Below, piece after piece: positions 1 through 11,930 of a stretch of DNA of 64,000 bases. Position numbers and translations under genes: made by a program. Source of the DNA: Narthecium ossifragum. Lineage: Eukaryota > Streptophyta > Magnoliopsida > Dioscoreales > Nartheciaceae. The notes under the pieces are model-generated. The model ran no database searches. It was not told where the DNA came from and saw nothing but the letters and a program-made list of their open reading frames with translations. Location: assembly GCA_963920575.1 (NCBI GenBank), contig OY986965.1, positions 20,502,929 to 20,566,928 on the forward strand. The letters run 5' to 3'. How positions within the stretch are numbered: the stretch's first letter is position 1; the number at the start of each line of letters is the position of its first letter.

Positions 1-1754
1 ATATAATCTACCAGTACAATGGGTTATGCCCCCGGCGCACGCCGGCAATCAGCGGGGCTATTAATCAAAGTAGTAAATCTATACTAAGCATGCATGGCAC
101 ACCTCCGGCCCATTTATACTAAACATTCCCGGGGGGGTCGTCACTCCCCCGGTTACCCATAAAGCGATAGAGCAATCACAAACTATATTTATATAGATAT
201 AACATGCTTTATCGGAAAACTGCTTGAAAACTGGTAGAAATCGGTAAACCGATCCGGAATACAAATCACGGCGTAATCCGAGGATAAACCAGTTAAAATC
301 CTGATTAAAATATTATAATAATCCTTACCTATCATCGAGAAAGTCACCCGAGAAATTCGGGTCGAAAAGAAACCGAAAACATCAAATTCGGATCAATTAT
401 ACAAATCAGCATATAAAGGATCGATCATCTTACCCGAGATGATCGATCATTTACATGGGTGATCACTGTCAAGGAGAGGTGATCGATCTTCCCTTTCAAG
501 GGAGATCGATCCTCCTAAGAGTGTTCCCTGCCTGGGAAGGAGGGATCAATCTTCTTGTAAAGAAGATCGATCTTCCTTAGGATGGTGTTCTGTCTGGGGA
601 AGAAGGATCGATCTGCTGGCACCAAAAGATCGATCTTCCTCAAACACACCCCCCGGTCAAGAAGAAAATCGATCATCTTGTCTCAAGAAGATCGATCTTC
701 TTCAGACGGAGCAGAACACTAACAAACGAAAGATCGATCTTCTTCCCAAAAAAGAAAAAAGATTGATCCTTCATATGTCGGCAGGGAAGATGAATAGTGC
801 ATGAGATCCAATTTCTTGGATTTGACCTATCAAAACGTATCAAAATAAAACCAAACTTGGTAGGCATGTGCAATTGGATGTGGGGAATCTAATGACACTA
901 AGAAATCCAACTTTAGATAATGAAATCTTCCGAATTAAATCAAATGACCCGAAAACCGACAAAACCGACGAAAAACTGAATTTGTTGGATTTGATTTATC
1001 AAACAGCAATGGAATCCATTCAAACTTTGCAGGAAGGTGTATTTGATGATGGGAAATTCATTCATGCAATAAAAACCAAACTCAGATCATGAAATATCAG
1101 ATCTGAGTCCAACCCCGTCGAAAAACCGACAAAAATACGGAATTCATCTGAAAGAATACGGAACTGAAACCATAGCTAGCTCCTAAACATGGCAATGAAC
1201 TAGAATACAGAAAATCAAAGCATTCTAATACACACCATAGCCAGAAAACACAAAAAGGTGATCCTAGGGTTACCAACTCATAGGAATTGGGTATAAACAC
1301 CTACATGTATAGACGTGCAGGCGATCTACAAGATCCTCAACTCCGATCACCGCAGATCCACGCCGAAAAGCCGCAGCCCAAAGCTCCAGCCAGAAGCCCA
1401 CGAGGAGAGAGAGAGGAGAGAAGAGAAAAGAGAGAGAAGAGAGAGAAAAGAAAAAGCTTAAATAGAAAGCTGTAATCGATCACAACCGTCCGATTCGATC
1501 TCTCTCGATCGGGCTCCGATCTTCCGATCGGAAGCGCCCTTATGGTTCTAATCAAACACATTCATCAATCAAAGGCAATGTGTGTAACGCGGGTGTGAAA
1601 CTGACCACCATGGAGCATATTTACCAAATTGCCCCTGGGGTCAAAAACAGCGATGTGATCAACCGATCGCATCCCAAGGCCAACCGAGCCAAACCACAAA
1701 ACCAGACCCTCGACCTAACGCGGTCGGACCGGGTTGGACGTACGGGTCCTCACA
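1..1754 (+). mobile_element. 3' part of a long LTR (CACGCCCCGACC-type family), left-truncated by the window
   Basis: The segment ends at 1754 with the family terminus GGGTCCTCACA. It carries the same terminal block (about 1580-1754, containing ACCAAATTGCCC and a CGGTCGGACCGGGTTGGA box) as the plus-strand LTRs ending at 16867 and 39472. At 427-745 there is an array of about nine GATCGATC palindromes. At 1390-1455 a GAGA-rich purine tract leads into a weak TATA-like AAATAGAAA. No primer-binding site follows 1754, so this is a solo or truncated LTR. The 5' end is outside the window. Confidence 0.8.
427..745. repeat. Array of GATCGATC palindromes inside the LTR
   Basis: About nine copies of an imperfect palindrome centred on ATCGAT, usually flanked by AAG/CTT or AGG/CCT, are spaced roughly 20-60 bp apart. 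The same kind of array sits in other LTR copies of the family (9510-9780, 10150-10250, 13390-14120, 17415-17520). Every unit contains a symmetric CG. Function unknown. Confidence 0.8.
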
Positions 1755-2689
1755 GATGACTTCTTGATCCATGATCTAATCGTCCAATTCAGTTGGTCGA
1801 CCATTAGATCTGATGTGCAAGGAAAAGTCATCAAACAAGTGCAATTGAGATACATGCAAGGAAGAGTTATCGACCAAGCAGTTGAAATACATACAAGGAG
1901 GAGTCATCGACTAAAGATGATTGTAAGGCATGCAGGGAAACATTGATGATTAAGCGTGATTGGGATGTGTGTAATGAAGGATCATTTGCCATGAGCGATC
2001 CTGATGTCTTGATCGACCAAAGAACTGGACATGGGGAAGCGGTATAGCGCAATTACATCACGATCTTCTTTAATTGCTCCACGATCAAGTCAAGCGGGAA
2101 TGGTTATTAGCGCTCATATGATATAAATAGGATTTCTCATCATTGTAACAGGCTCTCTGACTCTTTGTAACCATCCTACGCGCTTGGAATCTTCATTGCG
2201 TTCATGTTCTATTGTTTTGTTATAAGCTTATTTAAATTAATGGAAATCTTTCATGTTATTTGATGTTCTCTCTTTGTTCTCTTAGATTAGTATTTAATTT
2301 ATAATGCATTCTAAGTAGATTAGTTCTTTATAGTGGATTAATTTAGGTTTAAAATAATTTTATATTTGATTTTTCTTTGATTTAGTTGCTTTTAGGATGA
2401 TCCTTATCGTTTTCTAGATTTAATTGCTTGCTTTAGATAAGCTTATCGTTTTAAGTAGATTAAGTTAGGATTAGATTTGATTAATTTAGGTTTATCACCA
2501 ATAATTTAGGTTTATCTCTAAAGAATTCCATAATTATTCATTTTAATATGTTTTGATTGTATTTCCACTTAATTTGACACTTCTATTCGAACTGAGTTCA
2601 AAGGAGTTGAGCCTTTGCACGTATCAAATTTTGACTATTTTGACTACTTTAATTTTGCCGGTCAATGACAATATTTCCACGCTAACATG
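1755..2689. other. AT-rich stretch without a recognisable gene
   Basis: No coding similarity is visible. A TATAAATA-like box lies at about 2121-2130, followed by a T-rich tract with several repeats of TTAATTTAGGTTTA around 2340-2520. This could be a decayed retrotransposon LTR or leader, but no boundaries are visible. Confidence 0.4.
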
Positions 2690-3380
2690 TAGTTGGTTGC
2701 TTGGTAGCTTGGTAGCAACCAGCTGTCTTGTTGGTACCTTTTAATGTGTTAAAATATGGCTTTTAGACATGTTGAAATATGCAATTGTTTGATCCCATTG
2801 CTAACTGACATTTATGTATGTTAAATGATGTTTAAAGTTCAGTTTTTGCTGGGATTTATGTTGGACGTCATTTTTTTTAGATTGGCATTGGGAAATGATG
2901 ATATACATGTATTTGGTTCTTTTGTGGCTTAAATGGCTTGGCAGCAATCAGTTGTCATGTTGGTACATTTTAATGTGTTTAAATATGGTTTTTGGACATG
3001 ATGAAATATGCAATTGTTTTATTCCATTGCTACCTGGCATTTATGTATGTTAACTGATGTTTAAATATCAGTTTTTGCTAGGATTTTTGTTGGATAGCAT
3101 TTTTTTATGGATTGACGTTGGGAAATGATGATATGCATGTATTTGTTTACTTGGTGGCTTGAAAGGCTTGGCAGCAAGCAGATGTCTCGTTGGTATCATT
3201 CAATGTGTAAATATGGTTTTGGGGATATGATAATTGCAGCCCAAGTTTCATTCCTATGCTAATTGGCATTTATGTCGGTTTCGTGATGTTTCCATGATCA
3301 GTTTTTTGTTGCAATTTTTGCTTTGGATTCGGTTTCACGTAGGGAGATGATGGAGACTGTGATGATATGATTTCTAAATC
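2690..3380. repeat. Tandem repeat, period about 230 bp, nearly three copies
   Basis: The landmark GTTGGTAC/T recurs at 2730, 2959 and 3189. Each copy then contains AATATGCAATTGTTT-like, GGCATTTATGT-like and GGGAAATGATGAT-like blocks in the same order; the third copy is the most diverged. No coding frame runs through it. Confidence 0.8.
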
Positions 3381-3512
3381 CTTTGTGGCTATTTAAAAGC
3401 AACTTCGAAGGTGACGAAATAAGGCAACAGAAGATGAAGATGAAGACCTTTATGTTTGTAAAAATTTATGTATAGTTGCGGAATTTGCGTAAGTTTTCAG
3501 AAGTGCTATAAC

Positions 3513-4200
3513 TTAAGTTTGTACAAGTTGTGTGAAGAGGACAGCTGAAATTGTAAATTGATGTAAATTGTGTGAAGATGATTTTGTGTAAGTTTTGACA
3601 AGAGTTGTAGCCCAAGTTTCCTCCATTAAGTTCGCCTTAATACCAACAAGAGCAATAGCCGCTTCCCCTGAAACAACATTCATAGACACATCAGTTTGGA
3701 TAACCCGACATCCATGCATCTCAGACCGTCTGGCACCCCCATCCACTTCTCTAATCTTAGCAGTCTGAGCCAAAAATTCCAATGACAATCTCCTCGTCTT
3801 GCAAGCAATGGCCTTTACTGATTTCCCTTCATATCAAAAAACGATCCGATTTATGTCCTTCCATATCATCCACATCCCATAGCACAAGATTATAATGAGT
3901 TTTTTTGACACAGCTCCACCATTCCTTCCAACAATTAATTAAAGAATGTCCCTTGGTTCCCATCTGGGTAGAGTAAGATTTTCCTTCTCAGTAATATAAG
4001 CAAACACCTTGTACGCAAACTGACACCTAAGAGTAGCATGTAGAATAGACTCTTCCTCTCTTCCACATCTTGGACACTCCTTGTCCAATGTCATCCAAAT
4101 TCACCAAATGACCTCCTTGACTGGTAGCTTCCTGTGAATCACACACCATAGAAACTGTCGAATCCAGTGAAAATATTCCAGTGAAACTTGCTTATGCAAT
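3513..4200 (-). pseudogene. Relic of a LINE (non-LTR retrotransposon) 3' end: zf-RVT plus RNase H-like tail
   Basis: On the minus strand, conceptual translation around 4200-4000 gives a zinc-binding reverse-transcriptase tail: HRKLPVKEVIW, then a CPRCGREEESILHATLRCQ motif with the typical CxxC...H...C spacing. Near 3870-3820 a WMIWKDINRIVF motif matches the WxIWKxRNRxVF block that follows zf-RVT in plant LINEs. At 3788-3600 comes an RNase H-like segment with VVSGEAAIALVGIKANL. The pieces are in different frames with stops, so it is dead. The RT domain is absent. Neighbour of the LSM5 3' end. Confidence 0.72.
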
Positions 4201-4612
4201 GAAAAGAGTATTTCTTCTGAAGATATTCCAGTGAATTAATTGGCTTTCCATGGGAAAAAAATTAAACCCACAATTTTCTGCACTGCAAATTGGATGATGA
4301 TTCACTTCAGAATATCAAGTCAACTCTCATCGTCTTGATCATCTTTTACATGATTAGGATGGAGTCTTAATTAAAGCAAGAGATAATAATGTTTCAAACA
4401 CAAGATTAGCCAATATTTTCAAGGCTCGAGTTTGAGATAAAAGACAGGCAAAGCCTTGGATGATGCCGGAAAAAAAGGGCTTAGCTAGAAACTTGCTAAG
4501 ATCTTAAATTCCACGGATACATTCCCTTTTGTCAATTGATTACAATCATGTTAATGTCAATAGTGAGAATAATGTAACCAATCCCTTCATGATTTCTCAC
4601 TATAAGGCAGCT

Positions 4613-7159
4613 TCATTCGGGATCAGGAGAACCGCCAGGAACAAGCTGCATAAAATAATAGCTATGTGTTAGACATCATAACATCTCCTTATTCGAGTTC
4701 CAGGGTGTGTATCACAGAGAAATTCTTCTTCGCTGAGCATGCAAAGGGAGAAGTTGCATTAGCAAGGGCTTTGCTTGCATTCTTTCCCAAAGAGAAGTCA
4801 TCATGCCCTTGAAAACTAGAATTACCCATCACAAAAATGAACAACGAAGGTGATGGCGAAAGCTCACGATGGCAATGTTGTTTCCATTCAGTAGAATCTG
4901 ATCCAGTTGAGTTATCCGTCGCCCTTCAGCAGTGATTTCACTGGAAGAGAACCAAACAAACATCAATAGACGAAAGAGAGGAAATTCCTTCGACATCAGA
5001 ATCATAGACAAATTATCTGTCGATGGACCATTTTCATTTTACACGATGTGAATATAATAAATCAAAAGAATTCACAGGCTAATGTAAACTGAGGGCAGTC
5101 AGGTATCTGAAATGCACCATATGCCCATATCTAAGACAACGATGACACCAGATACTTGTTCCGCTTGACAATACCCTCCACCAGTCCATTAGAGACGCAG
5201 AAGACAGATTTGCAGGGGAGACTAGAGAGAGAAGCAAGAAGACTTAAACATGAGGGCACATAGGAGAACTGTCTCGGTGATGAATTGTAGAATGGTGTGG
5301 GTGATCCAGGATGAATAAGACAATTTGTACGGCATTTAGGGAACCGCAAAGAAGATAAATTGTGGAAGATCTTCCACTCAAGCATGAATAAAAAATTCTA
5401 GAGTCAATGAGGTAATTAAGGTCAAAGAACGCCGGAGCTCTCTTGTCTTGATTATGTCAGTATGAACAGTCTTGACATCAGACTACTGGGAACTCTTTCA
5501 CAAGAAAATTTATATCTCAATTCCTAGTGGTACGCTCTTGGAGAGCTGGCACATGCTGAACGTGATAATTGATAGTACGCAAATCCTCCTAAAAAGTCAG
5601 GTATCGATCATCTTTTTCCGCATGTATAGATGATTCACCGCATAGTGAATTAGAGAAACTCTCCTTTTGCTCTGTACTTTTTTGGTATATTCTAACAATT
5701 GACAATAACATAACACAGGCTAGATTTTCTCAAGACCAAAATCTAACCTGAAGAGAGGATAATTACATCATGACACATTTATGGGAACGAAGTAGTGATC
5801 CATTCAAAATGGACAGAGTGCCAAAATTGTTATCCACGGTTTGTAAGGATTTTTACACAATGTTGGCAGAAGGAACCTCAATATGCTTAAAGATTCCTAT
5901 CCCCTTCTACCACATATGTCCAATACAAGGGGCTCCCACTCTTTCGCCCATAACAACCCAATTATTTTAGTTATGTTTTTACATTGACAAAAATATGATG
6001 CATCCAGTATTCAAGTTTCCATACGTCTCAAAATGTTTCGAGGAAATATTTAAACTCCAGAACAGATTACCTGTCTTTCCTTCAACATCTTCTCATATGA
6101 CTAACTTTGAACCTTTTCTCTCAAGCACTCATAATCTCACCAAGAAGGGAGAAATTAGAGAGAAGACAGCACTGATACATATAATACATGTATCTCGGGG
6201 AAAGCCCTAGAGGTCTGTGTATAGAGCACCAGTGCCAAGAGAGCCCCAGCCCTACTGGGAATGTACACTTGGGCTAATTAGGATGAAGAAACCTTTCTAT
6301 TTAGGCCAACTAAGCCGGTTGAGCCACCAATGGGGGGGCAGTTTGAATCCAAACTTGACTCCAACAGATTTGCTATACATCTTAAACCACATAAGCATTT
6401 GCTGGTAATAACCCAACAACCTCAGTCCAAACCAGTCCTAACAATCAACATGAAAAGAGGAGTCCAAATAAAGAGTTGAATTTAGAGAGCTTGGAGAACC
6501 TACGGGGGAAAAGGCATGTGAAGTAGTGACAGCTAGGTGGGCCTCGCTCTACTGGACAGACAGAACAAGGGACAGAGTAAAGGATTCATAAGAAGACTTA
6601 GTAGATATTTGCTAGTAATTTGTCCACTCTCTCCCTGCTTTAAGTTCAACATACTTCCATGCTTTGATGCATAGGAATTGCATTCTTGCCCCAGCTAAAT
6701 CTTGCAGTCTAGCATTAGCTTCCATGGACTACATAAAACAGTTCGACAATAGAAACCTCCGAACAATCCAACGGCGTTATCAAGAATCACAAAGCAGCAT
6801 AGCAGCAACCAAACGAAACCGGAGAAATAGAAGGAGTTACGATAAGGGGGGGTTTCTTAGGGTTTACTATTCCGTGACGTCCTCGAGGACCATGTTAACG
6901 TAGACGTCGAAGCCCCTGAGGGTGCCGACGAGCTCCTTGTCGCCCTTCATGATCACCCATATCTTCGACCCAATGCACCGATCAATAAGCTCTGGAGAAC
7001 AACACGGGCAGATCGCATTCTTAGCGCAAGATGGAGAAACGGGTAAAAAGATCAAAACTTTATAGAACAAAGTACCCCAAAAGAGCAAAAGAGAAGAACA
7101 GTGCGGAGAGAGAGAGGAGGGAAACCTGAAGGGAGGAGCTGAGAAGGGTTGTGAGACAT
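4613..7159 (-). CDS. LSM5: LSm5 protein, U6 snRNA-associated Sm-like subunit (four exons)
   Basis: Exons, minus strand: 7159-7126, 6991-6868, 4940-4868, 4645-4613 (TGA at 4615-4613). All introns are GT-AG. The joined frame encodes 87 residues, the usual LSm5 length. It starts [11 protein letters not shown] and ends [10 protein letters not shown]. The Sm1 motif spans about residues 18-52 (GFDVYVNM at 38-45) and Sm2 about 68-80 (ILLNGNN, then IAILVPG). In the family, LSm5 is one of seven subunits of the nuclear LSm2-8 ring, which binds the U6 snRNA 3' tail, and of the cytoplasmic LSm1-7 ring, which acts with Pat1 in decapping and decay. The Arabidopsis orthologue is SAD1. The second intron (4941-6867) is 1.9 kb, with no clear mobile element seen. 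An in-frame run upstream of the ATG lacks conservation, so 7159 is the chosen start. Confidence 0.95.
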
Positions 7160-7665
7160 CCCTCTCTCTCTCTCTTGGCTTCTCCGGCGGCTCCTCCGGC
7201 AGCGCCCCTTCTCCTCGATCGGCTGTGGGTTTTGGGGAGGGGGTTTGATCTTTTCGTTTAGGCGAGGGTGGGGGGTTCCCAGATTGGGGATTGGTTCTGG
7301 GCTTTGATGTGGCCCGTTTTGGTCTGGCATGGGACATTGACAAGTCGGCCCACAGACCGCCCTGAGAGCCGGCCCAGATATAACCCAGCTTTGTGACGAT
7401 CGTACCGCCTCTTCTATTGTCTAAAAAATGGTGATTTTAGTTTGAGGGGTCACAACTTTATACTAAATTCTGACATAGACAAGCTTACAATTTATTCGTT
7501 TTTATCACTAAATTTTTTAGAATAAAATGGTTAATATCATTTTTTCTCCAATAAGTTCAAAATACCTTTTGCTCTGAATTCATCAAAATATCAATGTATT
7601 CCCCCCCTTATTTTAAATGCATTATAACTGCTAGTAAATAACATACTATAGCATTATATATAAAA
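7160..7665 (-). promoter_or_regulatory. LSM5 5' leader and promoter region
   Basis: The DNA between the LSM5 ATG and the Helitron-like element is about 500 bp. The proximal 200 bp is CT/GA-rich (a CTCTCTCT tract just before the ATG on + coordinates 7161-7175), as is common in plant 5' leaders. Beyond about 7420 it becomes AT-rich. I see no convincing TATA box, and no transcription start can be assigned. Confidence 0.45.
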
Positions 7666-7873
7666 CTAGTTGTGCCCCATGTCACATGGCAAGGTAACCA
7701 CCAACCCCATCCCAATAACCACCCAATAACTTCCTCCCACTAAACCCCCTCAACTTAGGATTATCATGCCATATAGGCGTCACATAGGCTCCACCTAGGC
7801 TTCACCTAGGACATTCTCCAGCCACGTAGGACAATAAAAATTTCACTTATAATCATAACCTCATATATATAGA
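7666..7873 (-). mobile_element. Short non-autonomous Helitron-like element, 208 bp
   Basis: Read on the minus strand, it begins A|TCTATATATATG at 7873 and ends CACAACTAG|T at 7666. It is therefore bounded by host A and T, as expected for Helitrons (5' TC, 3' CTRR, inserted between A and T). A palindrome CCATGTGACATGG lies just upstream of the CTAG end, the position of the Helitron 3' hairpin. There is no coding capacity. It lies about 500 bp upstream of the LSM5 start. Confidence 0.6.
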
Positions 7874-8158
7874 TAATAAAAAAATATATTATTATCCAGA
7901 ACCAACCAGCAAACTTGCTTGGTGGCCAGAGATGAATCACAGATTCGCGCTCCTCGTTCAAAGCACAAACTTCGGGTCCTAGCTCCATTTTTTATGTTCG
8001 AATGCGTCATGCATGACAACTAATTGGACAATGGTTTTCTTTCTAATTTATGGATGATAGGAAATGATGTAGTGCAACGAGACAAGGACAGTGAAGCATT
8101 CATGTGATTTTGACGCATAGCATATCCGCTGTTGTTTCCATGTTAGTGGTTCGACTTC
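7874..8158. other. Intergenic stretch, nothing recognised
   Basis: AT-rich DNA with no supported gene, terminal repeat or RNA motif. Confidence 0.4.
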
Positions 8159-8231
8159 AGGCTAATTAGGGATGACAATGGGGCGGATTAAGCGAGTTCC
8201 CGCCCCGACCCGTTTCTAATAGTATGAATTG

Positions 8232-10456
8232 TGTCGCGTCCCGACCCGCGTACGTCCAACCGGGCCAGGCGACGCGAACCAGAACCTAACATACTGCTGA
8301 AATTTTGGTGAAGTTTCCCTCTAATCGTAGTGGTCTCCCTAGCAATTCATAATCATCATGTATTATACAATCATTCACAAACCTTAAGGACTGAAACTGA
8401 ATAGATACAAAACCTCAACAGGGTAAAAGTTATACAAAATCTCTCCCGTAGGAGTCTAACTAAACAAAAGGTAGAACTGGGATCGCCACTCCTCAAGCAC
8501 CGCCAGACGCCACCATGTCACCAAACACCTGCCTGGTAGGGGTGACCGAAGAAGAGCTAGCGCCAGCACCTACAAAACGCAGCCCGGGTAGGAGTGAGCA
8601 CTAAGCTCAGCATGGACACTACACTACGACACTCACAAGCGAGGGAACACAACAGTGTCGCCCCCAAGCAAAGCCTGGATGTATACAGAGGTCCCATAAC
8701 CCCACTGGACGTCCCAGAACGCAGGCTCCCAGCACTGCGGACTCACAGCAGGACCGTGAACACTATTGGCGGGACAAAGCACCGCTGAGTGGGCACACCC
8801 CCACTCAGAGAGTCAAAGACTGCCGGACGCCGGCTACATCTCAGGACTCGGTTCGAGGCCGACACGACCTCTAAACATCAAGCAACATGTATTCATGTCA
8901 TCTAACCCTATCATCAAAATCGACTGAATACTACAAATTGAGTCCTGGACCAAGCTACCCGCAACAGTCCTAGAGCTAGACCCGGACTACCCGAAAGCCC
9001 CGGATCGGCGAACAACCCATCGCCAGCGCCCTACACAGATGCAACTAATGCACAACACAATGCATGCTATACGCACATGCAGGGTAATACAAATAAACAT
9101 GCAATAGTATGTGATGTTATAAATAACAAGGTCTGGGCACGGCACCTTGCCGGCCCGGGGTGGTGAACAGGTAAGTAAGGTCTAGGAGCTGCTGCAGTGG
9201 TACCACCACCAACTGCCAGCAATCCACCACAACACCTGCATCGGGAAGCAGCCCCGCAAACAACAGCTCACAGATACTACAGATAAAGCCCTCAGCGCAC
9301 GCCGGCATGCAAGGCTAAGAAAAGCTGTAGGGCTACCCGCCCGTTTATTCTAAACATCCCGGCAGTCATCACTCCCCCGGTTCACCACTGCCCCTATTAT
9401 AGAGCTAACATGCTTAAACATATGTACAAGGTATATAGCGGTAAGGAAAACCGGCATACCAAGCCCCGCGGGCAAAAGCCATGAAAAATCCTCTCTGCTA
9501 CTAAATTAGGAAAAGATCGATCCTTTTCACTGTCGAGCTCAAGAAGATCAATCCTTCCTCCCAGGAAGATCGATCTTTCTCGAGACAGAGGGCACCCTTC
9601 TTGTCGCGCCAAGAAAGATCGATCCTTCCTCCCAGGAAGATCGATCCTCCTCGCGACGCAGGGTAACCATGCTACCCAAGACCCAGGATCGATCATCTCC
9701 AAGCAGAAGATCGATCCTTCATCGGGCGCAGCATGACCAACCCAGAGGGATCGATCCTTCATTTAGAAGGATAGATCCGAATGGGTTCTCCGGCGATCGG
9801 ACGGCGAGAAATACCGCCGGAAAACACTACCAAACCCTCTAAAACTCTGGGATCTGGTAGATCAAGGGACCACGAGTCCAAAACCGGTGAAATCATGGAA
9901 AACCAACATGCATATCTACAGATCTAAGCAAAAGATCAACCACGAACAGGAAAAACTTCCAAAAACCCGAAAAGATGTAGGTAGGATCCCTACCTAAGCA
10001 ATAGCAGCTTCAATTTCAGCTGCTAGGCCTTGGATCATCCTCAAATGCCTTCAAAATCGACAGATCAGAGCTCCTGATCTCCGGATTTCAAAAGGATTCA
10101 AGGAAGAAAGTATCGTCTGCTTTATAGGCAAACGAACTGACTTATGAATGATCGATCTTTGCCTAGGGAAAGATCGATCCTTCATGACGATCGCACTTGA
10201 CTTTCTGGCACCAAAAGATCGATCTTCTAGCAAGGAAGGATCGATCCTTTAGGTGCAGAAAGCTAAACTTGGGCTAGAACTCAAGCTCAAGCCTGGATCT
10301 TTCGATCCCGGGTCCCTTTAACCATTCTAGCCAAACATTATCACAAACATGGTCAGTGTGTGCCCACGCGGGTGTGAAACAAGCCGATAATGCGTAATTT
10401 ACCAAATTGCCCTTGCGGTCCACGACGAGCCACAGGAATAGAGGGACGAGTCCTCA
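8232..10456 (+). mobile_element. LTR of the TGTCGCG-type family nested in the hAT-like element
   Basis: It begins TGTCGCGTCCCGACCCGCG, matching the outer end of the minus-strand copy at 19582. It ends near CGAGTCCTCA (10456), close to the family terminus GGGTCCTCACA. A terminal ACCAAATTGCCC block is present at about 10400-10415. GATCGATC palindromes occur at 9510-9780 (about seven) and 10150-10250 (four). No internal retrotransposon region or second LTR is attached, so it is a solo or truncated LTR. I could not see a target duplication. Confidence 0.75.
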
Positions 10457-10737
10457 AAGGTTTGGAGTAAGTCTAAATGGGTTTGGAGTGGGTACAGGGA
10501 AGTCAAGTTAAACCCGAATGGATTTGGGACGGATTTGGGTTTAGGCTTAAAAAACCCTAACCCGCCCCGATTATATATATTTACTTAAATACTTGTGCTA
10601 TATATATGCACAATTAAGTATTATAGGAATGCATCATATAACATTCCGACTTCCCAATCCATTTCCCTTTTAAACTCTATCTATGTTTCTTTTCTTAAAA
10701 TTAAAACTCTATCTACATGTGAGAGATGAAGATGAGG

Positions 10738-10739
<2 letters not shown>

Positions 10740-10774
<35 letters not shown>
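10740..10774. repeat. (TA)n microsatellite
   Basis: Uninterrupted TA dinucleotides of about 35 bp lie inside the hAT-like element, downstream of the nested LTR. Confidence 0.95.
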
Positions 10775-10779
<5 letters not shown>

Positions 10780-11003
10780 GTGATTTTTCAATTTTCATAT
10801 TATATTTTGACGTGTTTCCAGTGACATTATATGGGGATGGGCGGGGATGGGTTATGTGGGTTGGATTTTAAACGGGGATGGGATAGGGTATACAAACCCG
10901 CATGGGTTTGAGACGGATTTGGGGGTGCATTTTTTTATATGGGATGGGTTTGGGATTATGCTAACCCCCCCAAACCCGCCCCGCTGCCATCCCTAAGGCT
11001 AAT

Positions 11004-11930
11004 GCCAAAGTCAACGGCGGATCCCATTGCAGCATGCGACCCACGGACTGACTAGAATGGCAGTTGACACGGTCACCACAAAAATATCACATGTGACATG
11101 GATTTAAGTTGATTCCAGAAATTTATCAGAATGAGGTAGCCGCCGGACTTGATTTCAAACTCATCTTAAGAGCGTATTTGGTTGCAACAGGGTGGAGAGA
11201 GAAAGTGAGTTATAAAGATGGTCTCACTCTCCTATAGGTCACTCCCCATAAGGGCCTATTTGGTTGCTGAGGAGGAGGTTGGACTAGAGTGACTTCAGCT
11301 GAGAGAATTTATCTGAAGTGTACTGTCAGTTTTTGATGTTTGATTGGTGCTAGAATTTATGCTGAATTCTGATAGTACCGGTACTTTTTGTTATTTGGTT
11401 GGTGTGGAGTGAAGGTTAAATTCTAGGATTTTCTGAATTCATTTGTTTGGTTGATGCCAGTAGTGAGGTTGTGTTCACCCCCAATTGTCAGTGGTGAGCA
11501 TATCACATGTTAGGCACCCCAGATGTATTTTAAACCTTTTAGACACATATTCCCAATATGATGAAATATAATATTTAGTTTTAGTAATAATTTATATATC
11601 GCCACAACCACATCACATAATTTGTATAAAGTATTTAAATTGCGTAAAACCTTGAGTTTAATTAGCAAATTAGATGATTTGGTTGTGGCGATATACGTGT
11701 CATATATGCTAATTATTTTTTCCGTCACTTGTGCTATGTAAATGACAATATATGTGTCATTATTTAGTTACAATGTTGTTGGTTTGGCACTAACGTTCAG
11801 CATATATTTTTAAAATCGAGTTGACTTGAGTTTTCCAACATTAAGCATGGTCATTGTCATTCTTTAAGTATAAATATGATAATTAAACGTGATTTGCTTT
11901 CAGACAACCTCATTATTCATTCTTTTATCA
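11004..11930. other. Intergenic AT-rich stretch with a GGGCCTATTTGGTTG box
   Basis: No gene is seen. Near 11180 and 11252 two related boxes (TATTTGGTTGC) resemble ends of small plant transposons. A related inverted GGCCTGTTGATTGGCAACC lies at about 12998-13016. No matching target duplication was found, so no element is called. Confidence 0.35.

Larger units (their letters stand above)
8167..10995. mobile_element. Non-autonomous hAT-like element with 8-bp target duplication, split by an LTR
   Basis: The ends are inverted: TAGGGATGACAATGGGGCGG at 8167 and the reverse complement of TAGGGATGGCAGCGGGGCGG finishing at 10995. Both are flanked by the perfect 8-bp duplication AGGCTAAT (8159-8166 and 10996-11003). 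Eight-bp duplications and short T/CAGGG-type ends indicate the hAT superfamily. Without the inserted LTR (about 8232-10456) it is roughly 600 bp, noncoding, and rich in GGATGGG/CCCGCCCC and ATGGGTTTG repeats. Confidence 0.85.

Noticed and set aside
427..745. Regularly spaced palindromes as a possible CRISPR array
   Set aside because: Plant nuclear DNA, irregular spacing, variable short palindromes and location inside LTRs rule this out.
6867..7343. 158-codon ORF ending in the LSm5 core
   Set aside because: Reads through LSM5 intron 1; the conserved 87-residue protein requires the 7126/6991 splice and starts at 7159.
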